Made by a program: the position numbers and the translations under genes
Shown here: piece by piece, positions 16,577-24,434 of the stretch
How the letters are laid out: every line of letters starts with the position of its first letter
Position numbering within the stretch: the first letter of the stretch is position 1
Notes under the pieces: model-generated
Database searches by the model: none
What the model saw: the letters and a program-made list of their open reading frames with translations, nothing else
What the model was told of the DNA's origin: nothing
Assembly: GCA_934661165.1 (NCBI GenBank)
Contig: CAKUJB010000008.1
Span: 1 to 32,819, forward strand
DNA: 32,819 nt
DNA from: an uncultured Microbacteriaceae bacterium
Lineage (GTDB): Bacteria > Actinomycetota > Actinomycetes > Actinomycetales > Microbacteriaceae
Reading direction: 5' to 3'

Positions 16577-17881
16577 ATGAACCTGTACGCCATGCTGCAG
16601 ACCCGCGTCGACGAGGGCCGACCGGTCCGGGTCGGGCTCATCGGGGCCGGGAAGTTCGGGGCGATGTTCCTCGCGCAGGTGCTCACGACTCGCGGCATCG
16701 AGGTGACGGCGATCGCCGACCTCTCCCCCGACCGCGCGCGCCAGGTGTGCCGGAACGCAGGGTGGTCGGACGAGCAGATCGCCGCGACGGCCTACCCCGA
16801 GCGCGGGGTCGAGCTCGCCGCGCGCGACGACCTCGAGATCGTCGTCGATGCGACGGGCATCCCGGAGGTCGGGATCGAGAATGCGCTCGCCGCCATCGAG
16901 CACGGCAAGCACATCGTCATGGTCAACCTCGAGGCCGACGCGATCGCCGGTCCGGCCCTCGCCGCCCGCGCCCGTGCGGCCGGCGTCGTCTACTCCCTCG
17001 CCTACGGCGATCAGCCGGCGCTCACCGCGGAGCTCGTCGACTGGGCGCGCGCGAGCGGCTTCGAGATCCAGGCCGCCGGCAAGGGCACCAAGTTCCTCCC
17101 CCACTTCCCCGAGGTGACCCCGGACGACGTGTGGGAGGAGTTCGGCATGACGCCCGAGCTCGGCCACGACGTCAACCCCCGCATGCTCACCTCGTTCACG
17201 GACGGCACGAAGTCGGCCATCGAGATGGCGGCGATCGCGAACGCCTGCGACCTCGCCGTCCCGGCCGCCGGCCTCTCCTTCCACCCGTGCGGCGTCGACG
17301 ACCTCGCCCGGGTGCTGCGTCCCCGCGACGTCGGCGGGGTGCTCGAGCGCGCCGGCGTCGTCGAGACGCTCTCCTCTCTCGAGCGCGACGGCCGCCCCGT
17401 CTTCCGCGACCTGCGCTGGGGCGTCTACGTGACGTTCGAGGCGCCGAGCGCGTTCGTCGCCGAGCAGTTCCAGTACTGCCACCTCACGACCGACCCGACG
17501 GGGCGCTTCGCGGCGATGTACAAGCCGTACCACATCGTCGGACTCGAGCTCGGGGTCTCGATCCTCTCGGTCGCGCTCCGCGGCGAGCCCACGGGGCACA
17601 CCCGCTGGTTCCGCGGCGACGTCGTCGCGACGGCGAAGCGCGACCTCGCCCCCGGCGACGACCTCGACGGCGAGGGCGGCTACGCCGCATACGGCCGGCT
17701 CATGCCCGCCGAGGACTCCGTCGCCCGCGGGGCGGTCCCGATGGGACTCGCGCACGGCCGCAAGGTCCTCCGGCCGGTCGCCCGCGGCGAGGTCATCACG
17801 GCCGCCGACGTCGAGGCGCGTCCCGACGACCTCACGATGCGGCTGCGCCGCGAGACCGAGGCGCTCGCCGGGGTGCGCTGA
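16577..17881 (+). CDS. COG4091-type dehydrogenase-like protein with C-terminal SAF domain
   Basis: A 434-residue protein with an N-terminal NAD(P)-binding Rossmann fold (VGLIGAGKFGAMF, GAGKFG at 23-28), a middle domain similar to homoserine dehydrogenase (DATGIPEVGIENALAAIEHGKHIVMVN) and a C-terminal SAF domain (about 370-430, with GRKVLRPVARGEVITAADV). This layout is that of COG4091, labelled predicted homoserine dehydrogenases, whose members mostly act in catabolic clusters and not in threonine synthesis. The substrate is not evident and no pathway genes flank it. AAGGAG is well placed before ATG 16577. It stands as a single-gene unit and converges with the SET gene. Confidence 0.85.
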   Translation: MNLYAMLQTRVDEGRPVRVGLIGAGKFGAMFLAQVLTTRGIEVTAIADLSPDRARQVCRNAGWSDEQIAATAYPERGVELAARDDLEIVVDATGIPEVGIENALAAIEHGKHIVMVNLEADAIAGPALAARARAAGVVYSLAYGDQPALTAELVDWARASGFEIQAAGKGTKFLPHFPEVTPDDVWEEFGMTPELGHDVNPRMLTSFTDGTKSAIEMAAIANACDLAVPAAGLSFHPCGVDDLARVLRPRDVGGVLERAGVVETLSSLERDGRPVFRDLRWGVYVTFEAPSAFVAEQFQYCHLTTDPTGRFAAMYKPYHIVGLELGVSILSVALRGEPTGHTRWFRGDVVATAKRDLAPGDDLDGEGGYAAYGRLMPAEDSVARGAVPMGLAHGRKVLRPVARGEVITAADVEARPDDLTMRLRRETEALAGVR

Positions 17882-17893
17882 TCAATCGCCCCT

Positions 17894-17924
17894 CGCATTC
17901 CTCGCCGACGGCGGCAGGAATGCG
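17894..17924. repeat. Inverted GAATGCG pair forming a hairpin between convergent genes
   Basis: CGCATTCCT (17894-17902) and AGGAATGCG (17916-17924) are perfect inverted copies; between them CGCCG-A-CGGCG can extend the stem with a small bulge. The element fills the 56-nt gap between the 3' ends of the COG4091-type and SET genes and could be a bidirectional terminator. Confidence 0.7.
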
Positions 17925-17937
17925 CGGTGCCGCGCGC

Positions 17938-18351
17938 TCAGCCCTCGTACGGGGGCACGCCGAAGTTCATCGGCGTCGACTTGTCGCTCGGGTCCGAGTT
18001 GTTGTACGTGATGAAGATCTCTTCGCCCGCGGCGATGTCGTGGCGGGCGCGGAAGACGACGGCCTGCAGCTCGTCGTCCTTCTCGTAGAGCGCGTTCGGC
18101 TCGTAGGCGTGGTTGTAGATCGTCGCGAAGCCGAGCGCGAAGCCGTACCACTCCTTGAAGGTGAAGTAGTAGTGCGGGACGACGCTGCGCGCCTCGTCGG
18201 TCGCGATGTCGTCGAACGGAATGACGATGACGGGTGCGACCTCGAAGACCTCGCCCGCGGCGATCGGCTCCTTCGCGAAGCCGCCGCGCCCGGCGCCGGG
18301 GATGGTGGACTGGTCGACGTAGACCTTCGAGGGGGCTTCGATGCGTTGCAC
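17938..18351 (-). CDS. SET-domain protein
   Basis: A compact 137-residue protein consisting of a SET domain, the fold of S-adenosylmethionine-dependent protein-lysine methyltransferases. Visible motifs are GRGGFA (21-26), the YNHAYEPNA stretch around Asn80-His81 and Asn86, and GEEIFITYN (109-117), which in SET enzymes form the cofactor and lysine channel. There are no pre-SET or post-SET cysteines. Bacterial free-standing SET proteins are mostly uncharacterised; the target here is unknown and activity is inferred from motifs alone. GTG 18351 lies 6 nt after TACCCT, part of an extended TGnTAnnnT element, so the mRNA is probably leaderless. Confidence 0.88.
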   Translation of the reverse strand: MQRIEAPSKVYVDQSTIPGAGRGGFAKEPIAAGEVFEVAPVIVIPFDDIATDEARSVVPHYYFTFKEWYGFALGFATIYNHAYEPNALYEKDDELQAVVFRARHDIAAGEEIFITYNNSDPSDKSTPMNFGVPPYEG

Positions 18352-18357
18352 CCGGCG

Positions 18358-18366
18358 AGGGTATCA
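18358..18366 (-). promoter_or_regulatory. Extended -10 for the SET gene (leaderless)
   Basis: TGATACCCT on the minus strand matches the extended -10 form TGnTAnnnT and ends 6 nt before GTG 18351. Confidence 0.45.
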
Positions 18367-18416
18367 GCGCCGGTCGCGACCGCTCGCGCCGCGCGAGTCG
18401 GGATGCGGCCCGGGGC

Positions 18417-18596
18417 CTACGGTGCGGTGCGCTTGAGCAGGTGGATCGGGATCGCGAACGCGATGCAGACGCCGATGATGCCGCCGAGGAAGGTGAGGAA
18501 CGGCAGCACGTCGCCCTCGAACTGGAAGGCGAGGCTGAAGAGGTAAAGGCTCGCGAGGAAGATCACGAAGCAGATGATGAAACCGACGACCTTCAT
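18417..18596 (-). CDS. Small two-helix membrane protein
   Basis: A 59-residue hydrophobic protein with two membrane segments (about 2-24 and 32-55), the second containing LPFLTFLGGIIGVCIAFAIPI, and a short basic C-terminus (LLKRTAP). Function unknown. ATG 18596 is preferred over the in-frame ATG at 18605, because TAGGAT ends 7 nt before it, which suits a leaderless mRNA, and the upstream ATG would overlap that -10. It lies upstream of the SET gene on the same strand, but the SET gene has its own promoter. Confidence 0.7.
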   Translation of the reverse strand: MKVVGFIICFVIFLASLYLFSLAFQFEGDVLPFLTFLGGIIGVCIAFAIPIHLLKRTAP

Positions 18597-18603
18597 GGCG
18601 TCC

Positions 18604-18609
18604 ATCCTA
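18604..18609 (-). promoter_or_regulatory. Candidate -10 for the small membrane protein (leaderless)
   Basis: TAGGAT on the minus strand ends 7 nt before ATG 18596. Confidence 0.35.
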
Positions 18610-18640
18610 GCGGGCGCGCGGCCCTGAGGCTCGCCTCCCC

Positions 18641-18680
18641 ATTCCTGAGCAGAGCCTTCCCTTCCTGAGCAGAGCCTTCG
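18641..18680 (+). repeat. 20-nt tandem repeat upstream of the Dps-like gene
   Basis: Two head-to-tail copies of a 20-nt unit with core TTCCTGAGCAGAGCCTTC (18641-18660 and 18661-18680), followed by a partial third (CTTCCTTGCG). They lie about 70-110 nt upstream of the Dps-like start, where an activator or repressor could bind in tandem. Confidence 0.75.
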
Positions 18681-18748
18681 CTTCCTTGCGGAAGAACGCC
18701 GCGGGGCGCATCGTTGTATTCACCGACTTCCACGAGAGGACGAACACC

Positions 18749-19234
18749 ATGACCCAGACCAAGAACGTCACCGCGAGCGCCGTCGACCCCGACATCGCCA
18801 CCGGGGTCGCGCAGTTCCTCGCCCCCGTCGTCGTCGACCTCACGGCCCTCGCCATCGACGCGAAGCAGGCGCATTGGCACGTGCGGGGCGAGAACTTCCA
18901 GGCGATCCACGAGCTGCTCGACGAGGTCGTCGACCACGTGCGCGAGGCGGCCGACACCGCCGCGGAGCGGATCATCGCGCTCGGGCTGCCGCTCGACGCC
19001 CGCACCGCGACCGTCGCGGCGAAGACGACGACCCCGGCCTTCCCCGAGGGGTTCATCGCGACCGGCAATGCCGTCGCGCACGTCATCGCGGCGATCGACG
19101 CGACGCTCGTCCAGGTCCGCACCGCCGTGACCGAGCTCGACGAGATCGATCAGGCGAGCCAGGACATCGCCATCGAGATCCAGCAGCAGCTCGAGAAGGA
19201 CCGCTGGTTCCTCTTCGCGCACATCGCGAAGTAA
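18749..19234 (+). CDS. dps: Dps-like ferritin (DNA-binding protein from starved cells)
   Basis: A 161-residue miniferritin that oxidises and stores iron with peroxide and, in many members, coats DNA. All ferroxidase ligands of the Dps inter-subunit site can be placed with Listeria spacing: His42 (AHWHVRG), His54, Asp58, Asp69 and Glu73. The N-terminal tail is short and has one Lys only, so strong DNA binding is doubtful. ATG 18749 has GAGAGGA 8 nt upstream. A tandem 20-nt repeat upstream may regulate it, and a strong hairpin follows the stop. The neighbouring Nei glycosylase fits a theme of oxidative DNA protection, but they converge and are not an operon. Confidence 0.95.
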   Translation: MTQTKNVTASAVDPDIATGVAQFLAPVVVDLTALAIDAKQAHWHVRGENFQAIHELLDEVVDHVREAADTAAERIIALGLPLDARTATVAAKTTTPAFPEGFIATGNAVAHVIAAIDATLVQVRTAVTELDEIDQASQDIAIEIQQQLEKDRWFLFAHIAK

Positions 19235-19246
19235 TCCGGCCCGACT

Positions 19247-19282
19247 CGAAGCGCCCTCTCGGCTACGCGGGAGGGCGCTTCG
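19247..19282. terminator. Bidirectional hairpin terminator between dps and nei
   Basis: A perfect 12-bp stem, CGAAGCGCCCTC (19247-19258) and GAGGGCGCTTCG (19271-19282), with a 12-nt loop, between two convergent genes. Confidence 0.75.
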
Positions 19283-19306
19283 TCGTGACTGGCCGCGTCG
19301 CGCGGC

Positions 19307-20392
19307 TCAGCCCTGGCAGCTCGGACACCAGTAGAGCTTGCGTCCCGCGGCGAGCTCCATCGCGACCGGCGTGCCGCACACGCGGCACGGCTCGCCCGCG
19401 CGGTGGTAGACCCAGTGCCGGTCGGCGCGGTGCGCGAGGGCCGCGGCGTAGGCGTCACCGCGGAGGCCGTCCATCGTGAGCATCTGACCGGTCTCGACAC
19501 CGATCCGCAGCAGCTTCACCCAGTCCCGCCACAGCGCACGGATCAGCTCCTCGGGCAGCGACCTCCCCGCGACGAATGGGGACAGTCGCGCCCGGAAGAG
19601 GAGCTCGGCCCGGTAGACATTGCCGATGCCGGCGACCACCTCCTGGTCCATGAGCAGCAGGCCGATCGGCGTGGCGCGCGCGGCGACGCGCTCGACGAAG
19701 CGCTGCTCCGCCGCCTTGCCGCGCGGCAGACCGAACGTCCGCGCGAAGTCGGGCGCGACCTGCGGGTCGGGGCCGAGCCGCTCGACGACACCGGCGACCG
19801 CATCGACCTCGAGCACCTCGCACGCGGTCGGCCCGCGGAGGTCCGCGAGCGCCGTCGCGGTGCGCAGCCTCGCCCGCACCTGGCCGACGGGCGCCGGCGG
19901 CCACTCCGCGTCGCCCGGCATCGGCTCGCGGCCCGCGCCCCCGAGCTCCTTCGTGTCCTCGCTCATCCGCAGGCGGGTGCGCCGCGGCGCCCCGATCGAC
20001 CACACGGAGTCCTCGAACGCGCCGTCGACGCGCGGCCGGGCGTTCGCGGAGACGCCGCGCTCCCCCGTCACGGCGGCCCCGACGACGGTCCCCCGCTGAT
20101 TCGTCTGCCCCATCCTGCCGCCCGCGGACGCCGTCGAATCGTCGGCCGTGATCTCGCCCGCGAAGTCCCAGGCCCCGTACATGCCGAGGTGGACGCGCAG
20201 CCAGAGCTCGTGGTCGAAACGGAGGAACATCTGCTTGCCGAGGGCCGCAGCCTCGACGAGCTCGTGCCCGTCGATGAGCCGCGCGTCGCCCGCGAAGCGT
20301 CCCTGCGGCGAGGTGACCTCGACCGGTCCCGCCGCCACGAAGTGGCGCCGGAACTGCCGCGCGATCCGGTGGACGGAGTGCCCCTCAGGCAT
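19307..20392 (-). CDS. nei: Fpg/Nei-family DNA glycosylase (endonuclease VIII type) with insert
   Basis: Base-excision repair glycosylase/AP lyase that removes oxidised bases. The N-terminus PEGHSVHRIA gives the catalytic Pro2 and Glu3 of Nei-type enzymes, Lys53 (ALGKQMF) is the conserved loop lysine, the helix-two-turn-helix is in QEVVAGIGNVYRAELLF, and a C-terminal zinc finger reads CRVCG with WCPSC. At 361 residues it is about 80-100 longer than typical Nei. The excess is a polar, low-complexity insert at about 80-170, in the linker between the N-terminal beta-sandwich and the helical domain. ATG 20392 is chosen because Pro2 must follow the initiator Met. Confidence 0.93.
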   Translation of the reverse strand: MPEGHSVHRIARQFRRHFVAAGPVEVTSPQGRFAGDARLIDGHELVEAAALGKQMFLRFDHELWLRVHLGMYGAWDFAGEITADDSTASAGGRMGQTNQRGTVVGAAVTGERGVSANARPRVDGAFEDSVWSIGAPRRTRLRMSEDTKELGGAGREPMPGDAEWPPAPVGQVRARLRTATALADLRGPTACEVLEVDAVAGVVERLGPDPQVAPDFARTFGLPRGKAAEQRFVERVAARATPIGLLLMDQEVVAGIGNVYRAELLFRARLSPFVAGRSLPEELIRALWRDWVKLLRIGVETGQMLTMDGLRGDAYAAALAHRADRHWVYHRAGEPCRVCGTPVAMELAAGRKLYWCPSCQG

Positions 20393-20431
20393 GCCGCGCC
20401 GTGGGATCGTACGTCATGCGCATTCCTGCAC

Positions 20432-20917
20432 TCAGACGATCTCGTGGCCGGCGATCGCCCCGGTCGCCTCGTACTCGGCGAGCTGGCCGATGCGGCGCAC
20501 GTGCCGCGCCTCGCCGGAGAACGGGGTCGCGACGAAGCGGTCGACGAAGGCGAAGACGTCGTCCATGGTGTGCTGGCGAGCGCCGATCGAGATGACGTTC
20601 GCGTCGTTGTGCTCGCGGGCGAGCTCGGCGGTCGCGAGACTCCAGACGAGCGCGGCGCGGATGCCGGCCACCTTGTTCGCCGCCATCTGCTCGCCGTTGC
20701 CGGAGCCCCCGAAGACGACGCCGAGCGCCTCGACGCCCGCCGCGAGGTCGCGCGCCACGGCCCGGGCGGCGTTGATGCAGAAGGCGGGGTAGTCGTCGAG
20801 TGCGTCGTACTCGGTCGGCCCGTGGTCGACGACGTCGTGCCCTGCGCGCGCGAGGTGCTCCTGGAGCGCCTGCGAGAAGTCGAGGCCGGCGTGATCGGTG
20901 GCGACGTGGATCCGCAT
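20432..20917 (-). CDS. rpiB: Ribose-5-phosphate isomerase B
   Basis: Interconverts ribose 5-phosphate and ribulose 5-phosphate in the non-oxidative pentose phosphate pathway (EC 5.3.1.6). The 161-residue protein has the LacA/RpiB fold with MRIHVATDHAG at the start and GGSGNGEQMAANKV at 70-83; Glu76 matches the Glu that serves as the catalytic base in the actinobacterial form, where other RpiB enzymes use Cys. ATG 20917 follows TAGAGT by 7 nt, so the mRNA is probably leaderless. It is divergent from pepN, with overlapping -10 elements. Confidence 0.96.
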   Translation of the reverse strand: MRIHVATDHAGLDFSQALQEHLARAGHDVVDHGPTEYDALDDYPAFCINAARAVARDLAAGVEALGVVFGGSGNGEQMAANKVAGIRAALVWSLATAELAREHNDANVISIGARQHTMDDVFAFVDRFVATPFSGEARHVRRIGQLAEYEATGAIAGHEIV

Positions 20918-20924
20918 GTCAGCC

Positions 20925-20934
20925 ACTCTAGGCT
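20925..20934. promoter_or_regulatory. Overlapping divergent -10 elements of rpiB and pepN
   Basis: The ten bases ACTCTAGGCT hold TAGAGT on the minus strand (20930 to 20925) and TAGGCT on the plus strand (20929-20934). Each ends 7 nt before its start codon (ATG 20917 and GTG 20942). The two hexamers share the TA at 20929-20930, so two polymerases cannot occupy both at once. Confidence 0.55.
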
Positions 20935-20941
20935 TGGGGCC

Positions 20942-23503
20942 GTGGCAGGCGAGAATCTCACCCGGGCCGAGGCGATCGAGCGCAAGGCCGTCGTCCAGAC
21001 GCAGTCCTATGAGGTCGAGCTCGACCTGACGACGGGACCCGATACGTTCCGGTCCTCGACGATCGCGCGATTCACGGCGAGGCCAGGCTCGAGCACCTTC
21101 ATCGACGCGATCACCGCGCAGGTCCACCTCGTCGTCCTCAACGGCGTCGCCCTCGACCCCGAGGACGTCGCGGACGGCACCCGCATCGAGCTGCCCGGGC
21201 TCGCCGCCGACAACGTGCTGGAGGTCATCGCCGATTTCGCGTACTCGACCTCCGGCGAGGGCCTCCACCGCTTCGTCGACCCCGTCGACGGCGAGGTGTA
21301 CCTCTACTCGCAGTTCGAGGTGCCGGACTCGCGGCGCGTCTTCGCCGTCTTCGAGCAGCCGGACCTCAAGGCGAGCTTCGCGTTCCGGGTCACCGCTCCG
21401 GCGCATTGGACCGTCGTGTCGAACCAGCCGGCCGCGAGCATCGAGGCCTCCGGCGTCGCCGACCGGCGCTGGGTCTTCACCCCGACCGACACGATCTCCT
21501 CGTACATCACCGCGATCGTCGCCGGCCCGTACCAGGAGTGGCGCGACGAGCTCACGAGCTCCGACGGGCGGACGATCCCGCTCGGCGTGTACGCGCGCCG
21601 CTCGCTCGCCGAGCACGTCGACGCCGACTACGTCTTCGACATCACGAAGCGGGGCTTCGCCTACTTCGAGGAGAGGTTCGGCGTCCCCTACCCGTTCGAG
21701 AAGTACGACCAGCTCTTCGTCCCCGAGTTCAACGCCGGCGCGATGGAGAACGCGGGGGCCGTCACCTTCACCGAGACGTACGTCTTCCGCTCGAAGGTGA
21801 CCGACGCGGTCCGCGAGCGCCGGGTCGTCACGATCCTCCACGAGCTCGCCCACATGTGGTTCGGCGACCTCGTCACGATGAAGTGGTGGAACGACCTCTG
21901 GCTCAACGAGTCGTTCGCCGAGTGGGCCTCGACGATCGCGACCGCCGAGGCGACCGAGTGGACCGAGGCGTGGACGACGTTCCAGGCGATGGAGAAGACC
22001 TGGGCCTATCGGCAGGACCAGCTGCCCTCGACGCACCCCGTCTCGGCGACGATCAACGACCTCGAGGATGTGCAGGTCAACTTCGATGGCATCACGTACG
22101 CGAAGGGCGGCTCCGTCCTCAAGCAGCTCGCCGCCTGGGTCGGCGTCGACGCGTTCTTCCGCGGCGTCGGCAACTACTTCCGCAAGCACGCGTACGGCAA
22201 CACGGAGCTGAGCGACCTGTTCGCCGAGCTCGAGGCGGCGAGCGGCCGGGACTTGAGCGGCTGGAGCGCGCAGTGGCTCGAGACCGCCGGTGTCAACACG
22301 CTGCGCCCCGAGCTCGCCCTCGACGACGACGGCACGATCACGTGGTTCGCGGTGCTGCAGGAGGCGCCGGCGGAGCACCCGACGCTCCGCGCGCATCGAC
22401 TCGCGATCGGCCTGTACGAATGGGCGGAGACCGGCGACGACGAATCCCGCCTCATCCGCGTGCACCGCATCGAGATCGACGTCGACGGCGAGCGCACGGT
22501 CGTCCCCGAGCTCGTCGGCCGGCGCCGGCCCGCGCTCATCCTCATCAACGACGACGACCTCGCCTACGCGAAGATCCGGCTCGATGCCGCCTCGCTCGAC
22601 GCGGCCATCGCCGGCCTGTCGCGGATCGCCGACCCGCTCGCCCGCGCGCTCATCTGGGGTGCCGTCTGGGATGCGACCCGCGATGCCGAGACCCGACCGA
22701 CCGACTACATCCGTCTCGTGCTCGGCAATATCGCGGCGGAGACCGAGTCGACGACGCTGCGCACGACGCTCGCGCAGCTCGCCCTCGCCGCCCGCTCGTA
22801 CGTCGACCCGGCGGTGCGCCGCGAGACGATGACGAGCGTCGGCACGGCGCTCTGGGAGCTCGCGAAGGCGGCCGAGCCGGGCTCGGACGCGCAATTCCAG
22901 TTTGTCACCGCCTTCGCGGGCATCGCGACGACGGACGCGCACGCCGCCGTGCTCACCGAGCTCCTCGGCGGCGAGCTCGAGCTGCCGGGCCTGGAGATCG
23001 ACACCGACCTGCGCTGGGTGCTCCTCGAGGGACTCGTCGTGCTCGGCGTCGCCGACGAGGCCCGCATCGCCGAGGAGCTCCGTCGCGATGCGACCGCGAA
23101 GGGGCAGCAGGCCGCCGCCCGGCTCCGCGCCGCGATCCCGACGCCCGAGGCGAAGGCGGCGGCGTTCCGCGCCATCGTCGGCGGGCAGGAGTCGAACGAG
23201 ATCCAGCGCGCCATCACGCTCGGCTTCGGGCACGTCAACGACCCCGCCCCGCTCGCGGGACTCGTCGAGCCCTACCACGAGGCGCTCGAGCGGGTCTGGG
23301 CGGACCGGAGCTACCAGCTCGCCGAGACGTACATCAGCGGGCTGTACCCCGGGGCGCTTGCGAATGCGGAGCTCGCCGCGGCGACGAATGCGTGGCTCGC
23401 CACGCACCAGGACGTCCCGGCGCTGCGGCGCCTCGTCGCCGAGCACGTCGCAGGCGTCGAGCGGGCGCTCGCCGCGCAGGAGCGGGACCGGGCGGAGGAC
23501 TGA
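20942..23503 (+). CDS. pepN: Aminopeptidase N (M1 family)
   Basis: Zinc aminopeptidase releasing N-terminal residues from peptides in the cytoplasm (EC 3.4.11.2). The 853-residue product has the exopeptidase motif GAMEN (266-270), zinc motif HELAH (300-304) with the third ligand Glu323 in NESFAEW, and a long C-terminal ERAP1-like helical domain (about 500-840). GTG 20942 is the start: MAGENLTRAEA is the standard actinobacterial N-terminus, and TAGGCT lies 7 nt upstream for a leaderless mRNA. It is followed after 3 nt by the MscS gene and then by glbO, an apparent operon. Confidence 0.97.
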   Translation: MAGENLTRAEAIERKAVVQTQSYEVELDLTTGPDTFRSSTIARFTARPGSSTFIDAITAQVHLVVLNGVALDPEDVADGTRIELPGLAADNVLEVIADFAYSTSGEGLHRFVDPVDGEVYLYSQFEVPDSRRVFAVFEQPDLKASFAFRVTAPAHWTVVSNQPAASIEASGVADRRWVFTPTDTISSYITAIVAGPYQEWRDELTSSDGRTIPLGVYARRSLAEHVDADYVFDITKRGFAYFEERFGVPYPFEKYDQLFVPEFNAGAMENAGAVTFTETYVFRSKVTDAVRERRVVTILHELAHMWFGDLVTMKWWNDLWLNESFAEWASTIATAEATEWTEAWTTFQAMEKTWAYRQDQLPSTHPVSATINDLEDVQVNFDGITYAKGGSVLKQLAAWVGVDAFFRGVGNYFRKHAYGNTELSDLFAELEAASGRDLSGWSAQWLETAGVNTLRPELALDDDGTITWFAVLQEAPAEHPTLRAHRLAIGLYEWAETGDDESRLIRVHRIEIDVDGERTVVPELVGRRRPALILINDDDLAYAKIRLDAASLDAAIAGLSRIADPLARALIWGAVWDATRDAETRPTDYIRLVLGNIAAETESTTLRTTLAQLALAARSYVDPAVRRETMTSVGTALWELAKAAEPGSDAQFQFVTAFAGIATTDAHAAVLTELLGGELELPGLEIDTDLRWVLLEGLVVLGVADEARIAEELRRDATAKGQQAAARLRAAIPTPEAKAAAFRAIVGGQESNEIQRAITLGFGHVNDPAPLAGLVEPYHEALERVWADRSYQLAETYISGLYPGALANAELAAATNAWLATHQDVPALRRLVAEHVAGVERALAAQERDRAED

Positions 23504-23506
23504 GGG

Positions 23507-24433
23507 ATGAACGGCGTCGAGGACCTCGAGGCGGTCGCACAGAGCTGGTGGGGCGCGCTCGCCGCCTGGTTCGACTGGCTCTTCGCCTCCGGCTGGGGCG
23601 TCCCGGCGAAGCTGCTCCTCGTCATCGCGGGCGCGATCCTCGTCCGCTGGATCCTGCTGCGCATGATCCGTCGCGGCGTCGGCCGAGTCGTCACGGGGGT
23701 GAAGACCCGCTACGACGTCGAGGACACCGGGCAGCTCACCGCGGCCTCCCCGATCTCGGCGGTGCGGCGGGTGCGGCGCACGCAGTCGCTCGGGCGCGTC
23801 TTCTCGAATGCGGTCACGGTCGCCGTCAGCATCGTCACGATCCTGCTCGTCATCTACATCCTGTTCCCCGGCGCGACGGCGGGCTTCGCCATCATCACGG
23901 CGGCCCTCGGCGCCGGCCTCGGCTTCGGCGCGCAGGGCATCGTCAAGGACATCCTCAACGGCATCTTCCTCGCGATCGAGGACCAGCTCGGCATCGGCGA
24001 CGTCGTGACGATCGGCGACACGGTCGGCGTCGTCGAGGACGTCGGCATCCGCACGACGCAGGTGCGCGACGTGCAGGGCACACTCTGGTTCATCCGCAAC
24101 GGCGACATCGACCGCGTCGGCAACCAGTCGCACGGCTGGGCGCGCGCGATCGTCGACTACGCGGTCCCGGTCTCCGTCGATGTCGACGAGGTCCGGCGGG
24201 TCATCACGGAGGCCGCGGCCGCGCTGCGCACGGAGTCGAGGTGGAAGCAGGTGCTCCTCGAGCCGCCGGAGGTGTGGGGCATCCAGTCGGTGTCGCCCGA
24301 CTCGATCGTGCTCCGCGCGGTCGCGCGGACGCGCACGAGCGCCCGGGACGACGTCGCGCGGGAGCTGCGGGCGCGGATCAAGCGCGCGCTCGACGAGGCG
24401 TGGCCCGCCGGCCCGCCGGCGAAGGGCGTGTGA
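23507..24433 (+). CDS. MscS-type mechanosensitive channel
   Basis: A 308-residue small-conductance mechanosensitive channel homologue that releases solutes on hypo-osmotic shock. Three membrane segments precede the signature pore helix ALGAGLGFGAQGIVKDILNGIFL (about 132-154), followed by the beta domain (DVVTIGDTVGVVEDVGIRTTQVRD) and a C-terminal alpha/beta domain with VPVSVDVDEVRRVI. The Gly/Ala zipper of the pore helix is intact. It lies between pepN (3 nt) and glbO (1 nt) in one operon. It complements the ProVWX importer found further along, though the two are not linked in an operon. Confidence 0.93.
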   Translation: MNGVEDLEAVAQSWWGALAAWFDWLFASGWGVPAKLLLVIAGAILVRWILLRMIRRGVGRVVTGVKTRYDVEDTGQLTAASPISAVRRVRRTQSLGRVFSNAVTVAVSIVTILLVIYILFPGATAGFAIITAALGAGLGFGAQGIVKDILNGIFLAIEDQLGIGDVVTIGDTVGVVEDVGIRTTQVRDVQGTLWFIRNGDIDRVGNQSHGWARAIVDYAVPVSVDVDEVRRVITEAAAALRTESRWKQVLLEPPEVWGIQSVSPDSIVLRAVARTRTSARDDVARELRARIKRALDEAWPAGPPAKGV

Positions 24434-24434
24434 C

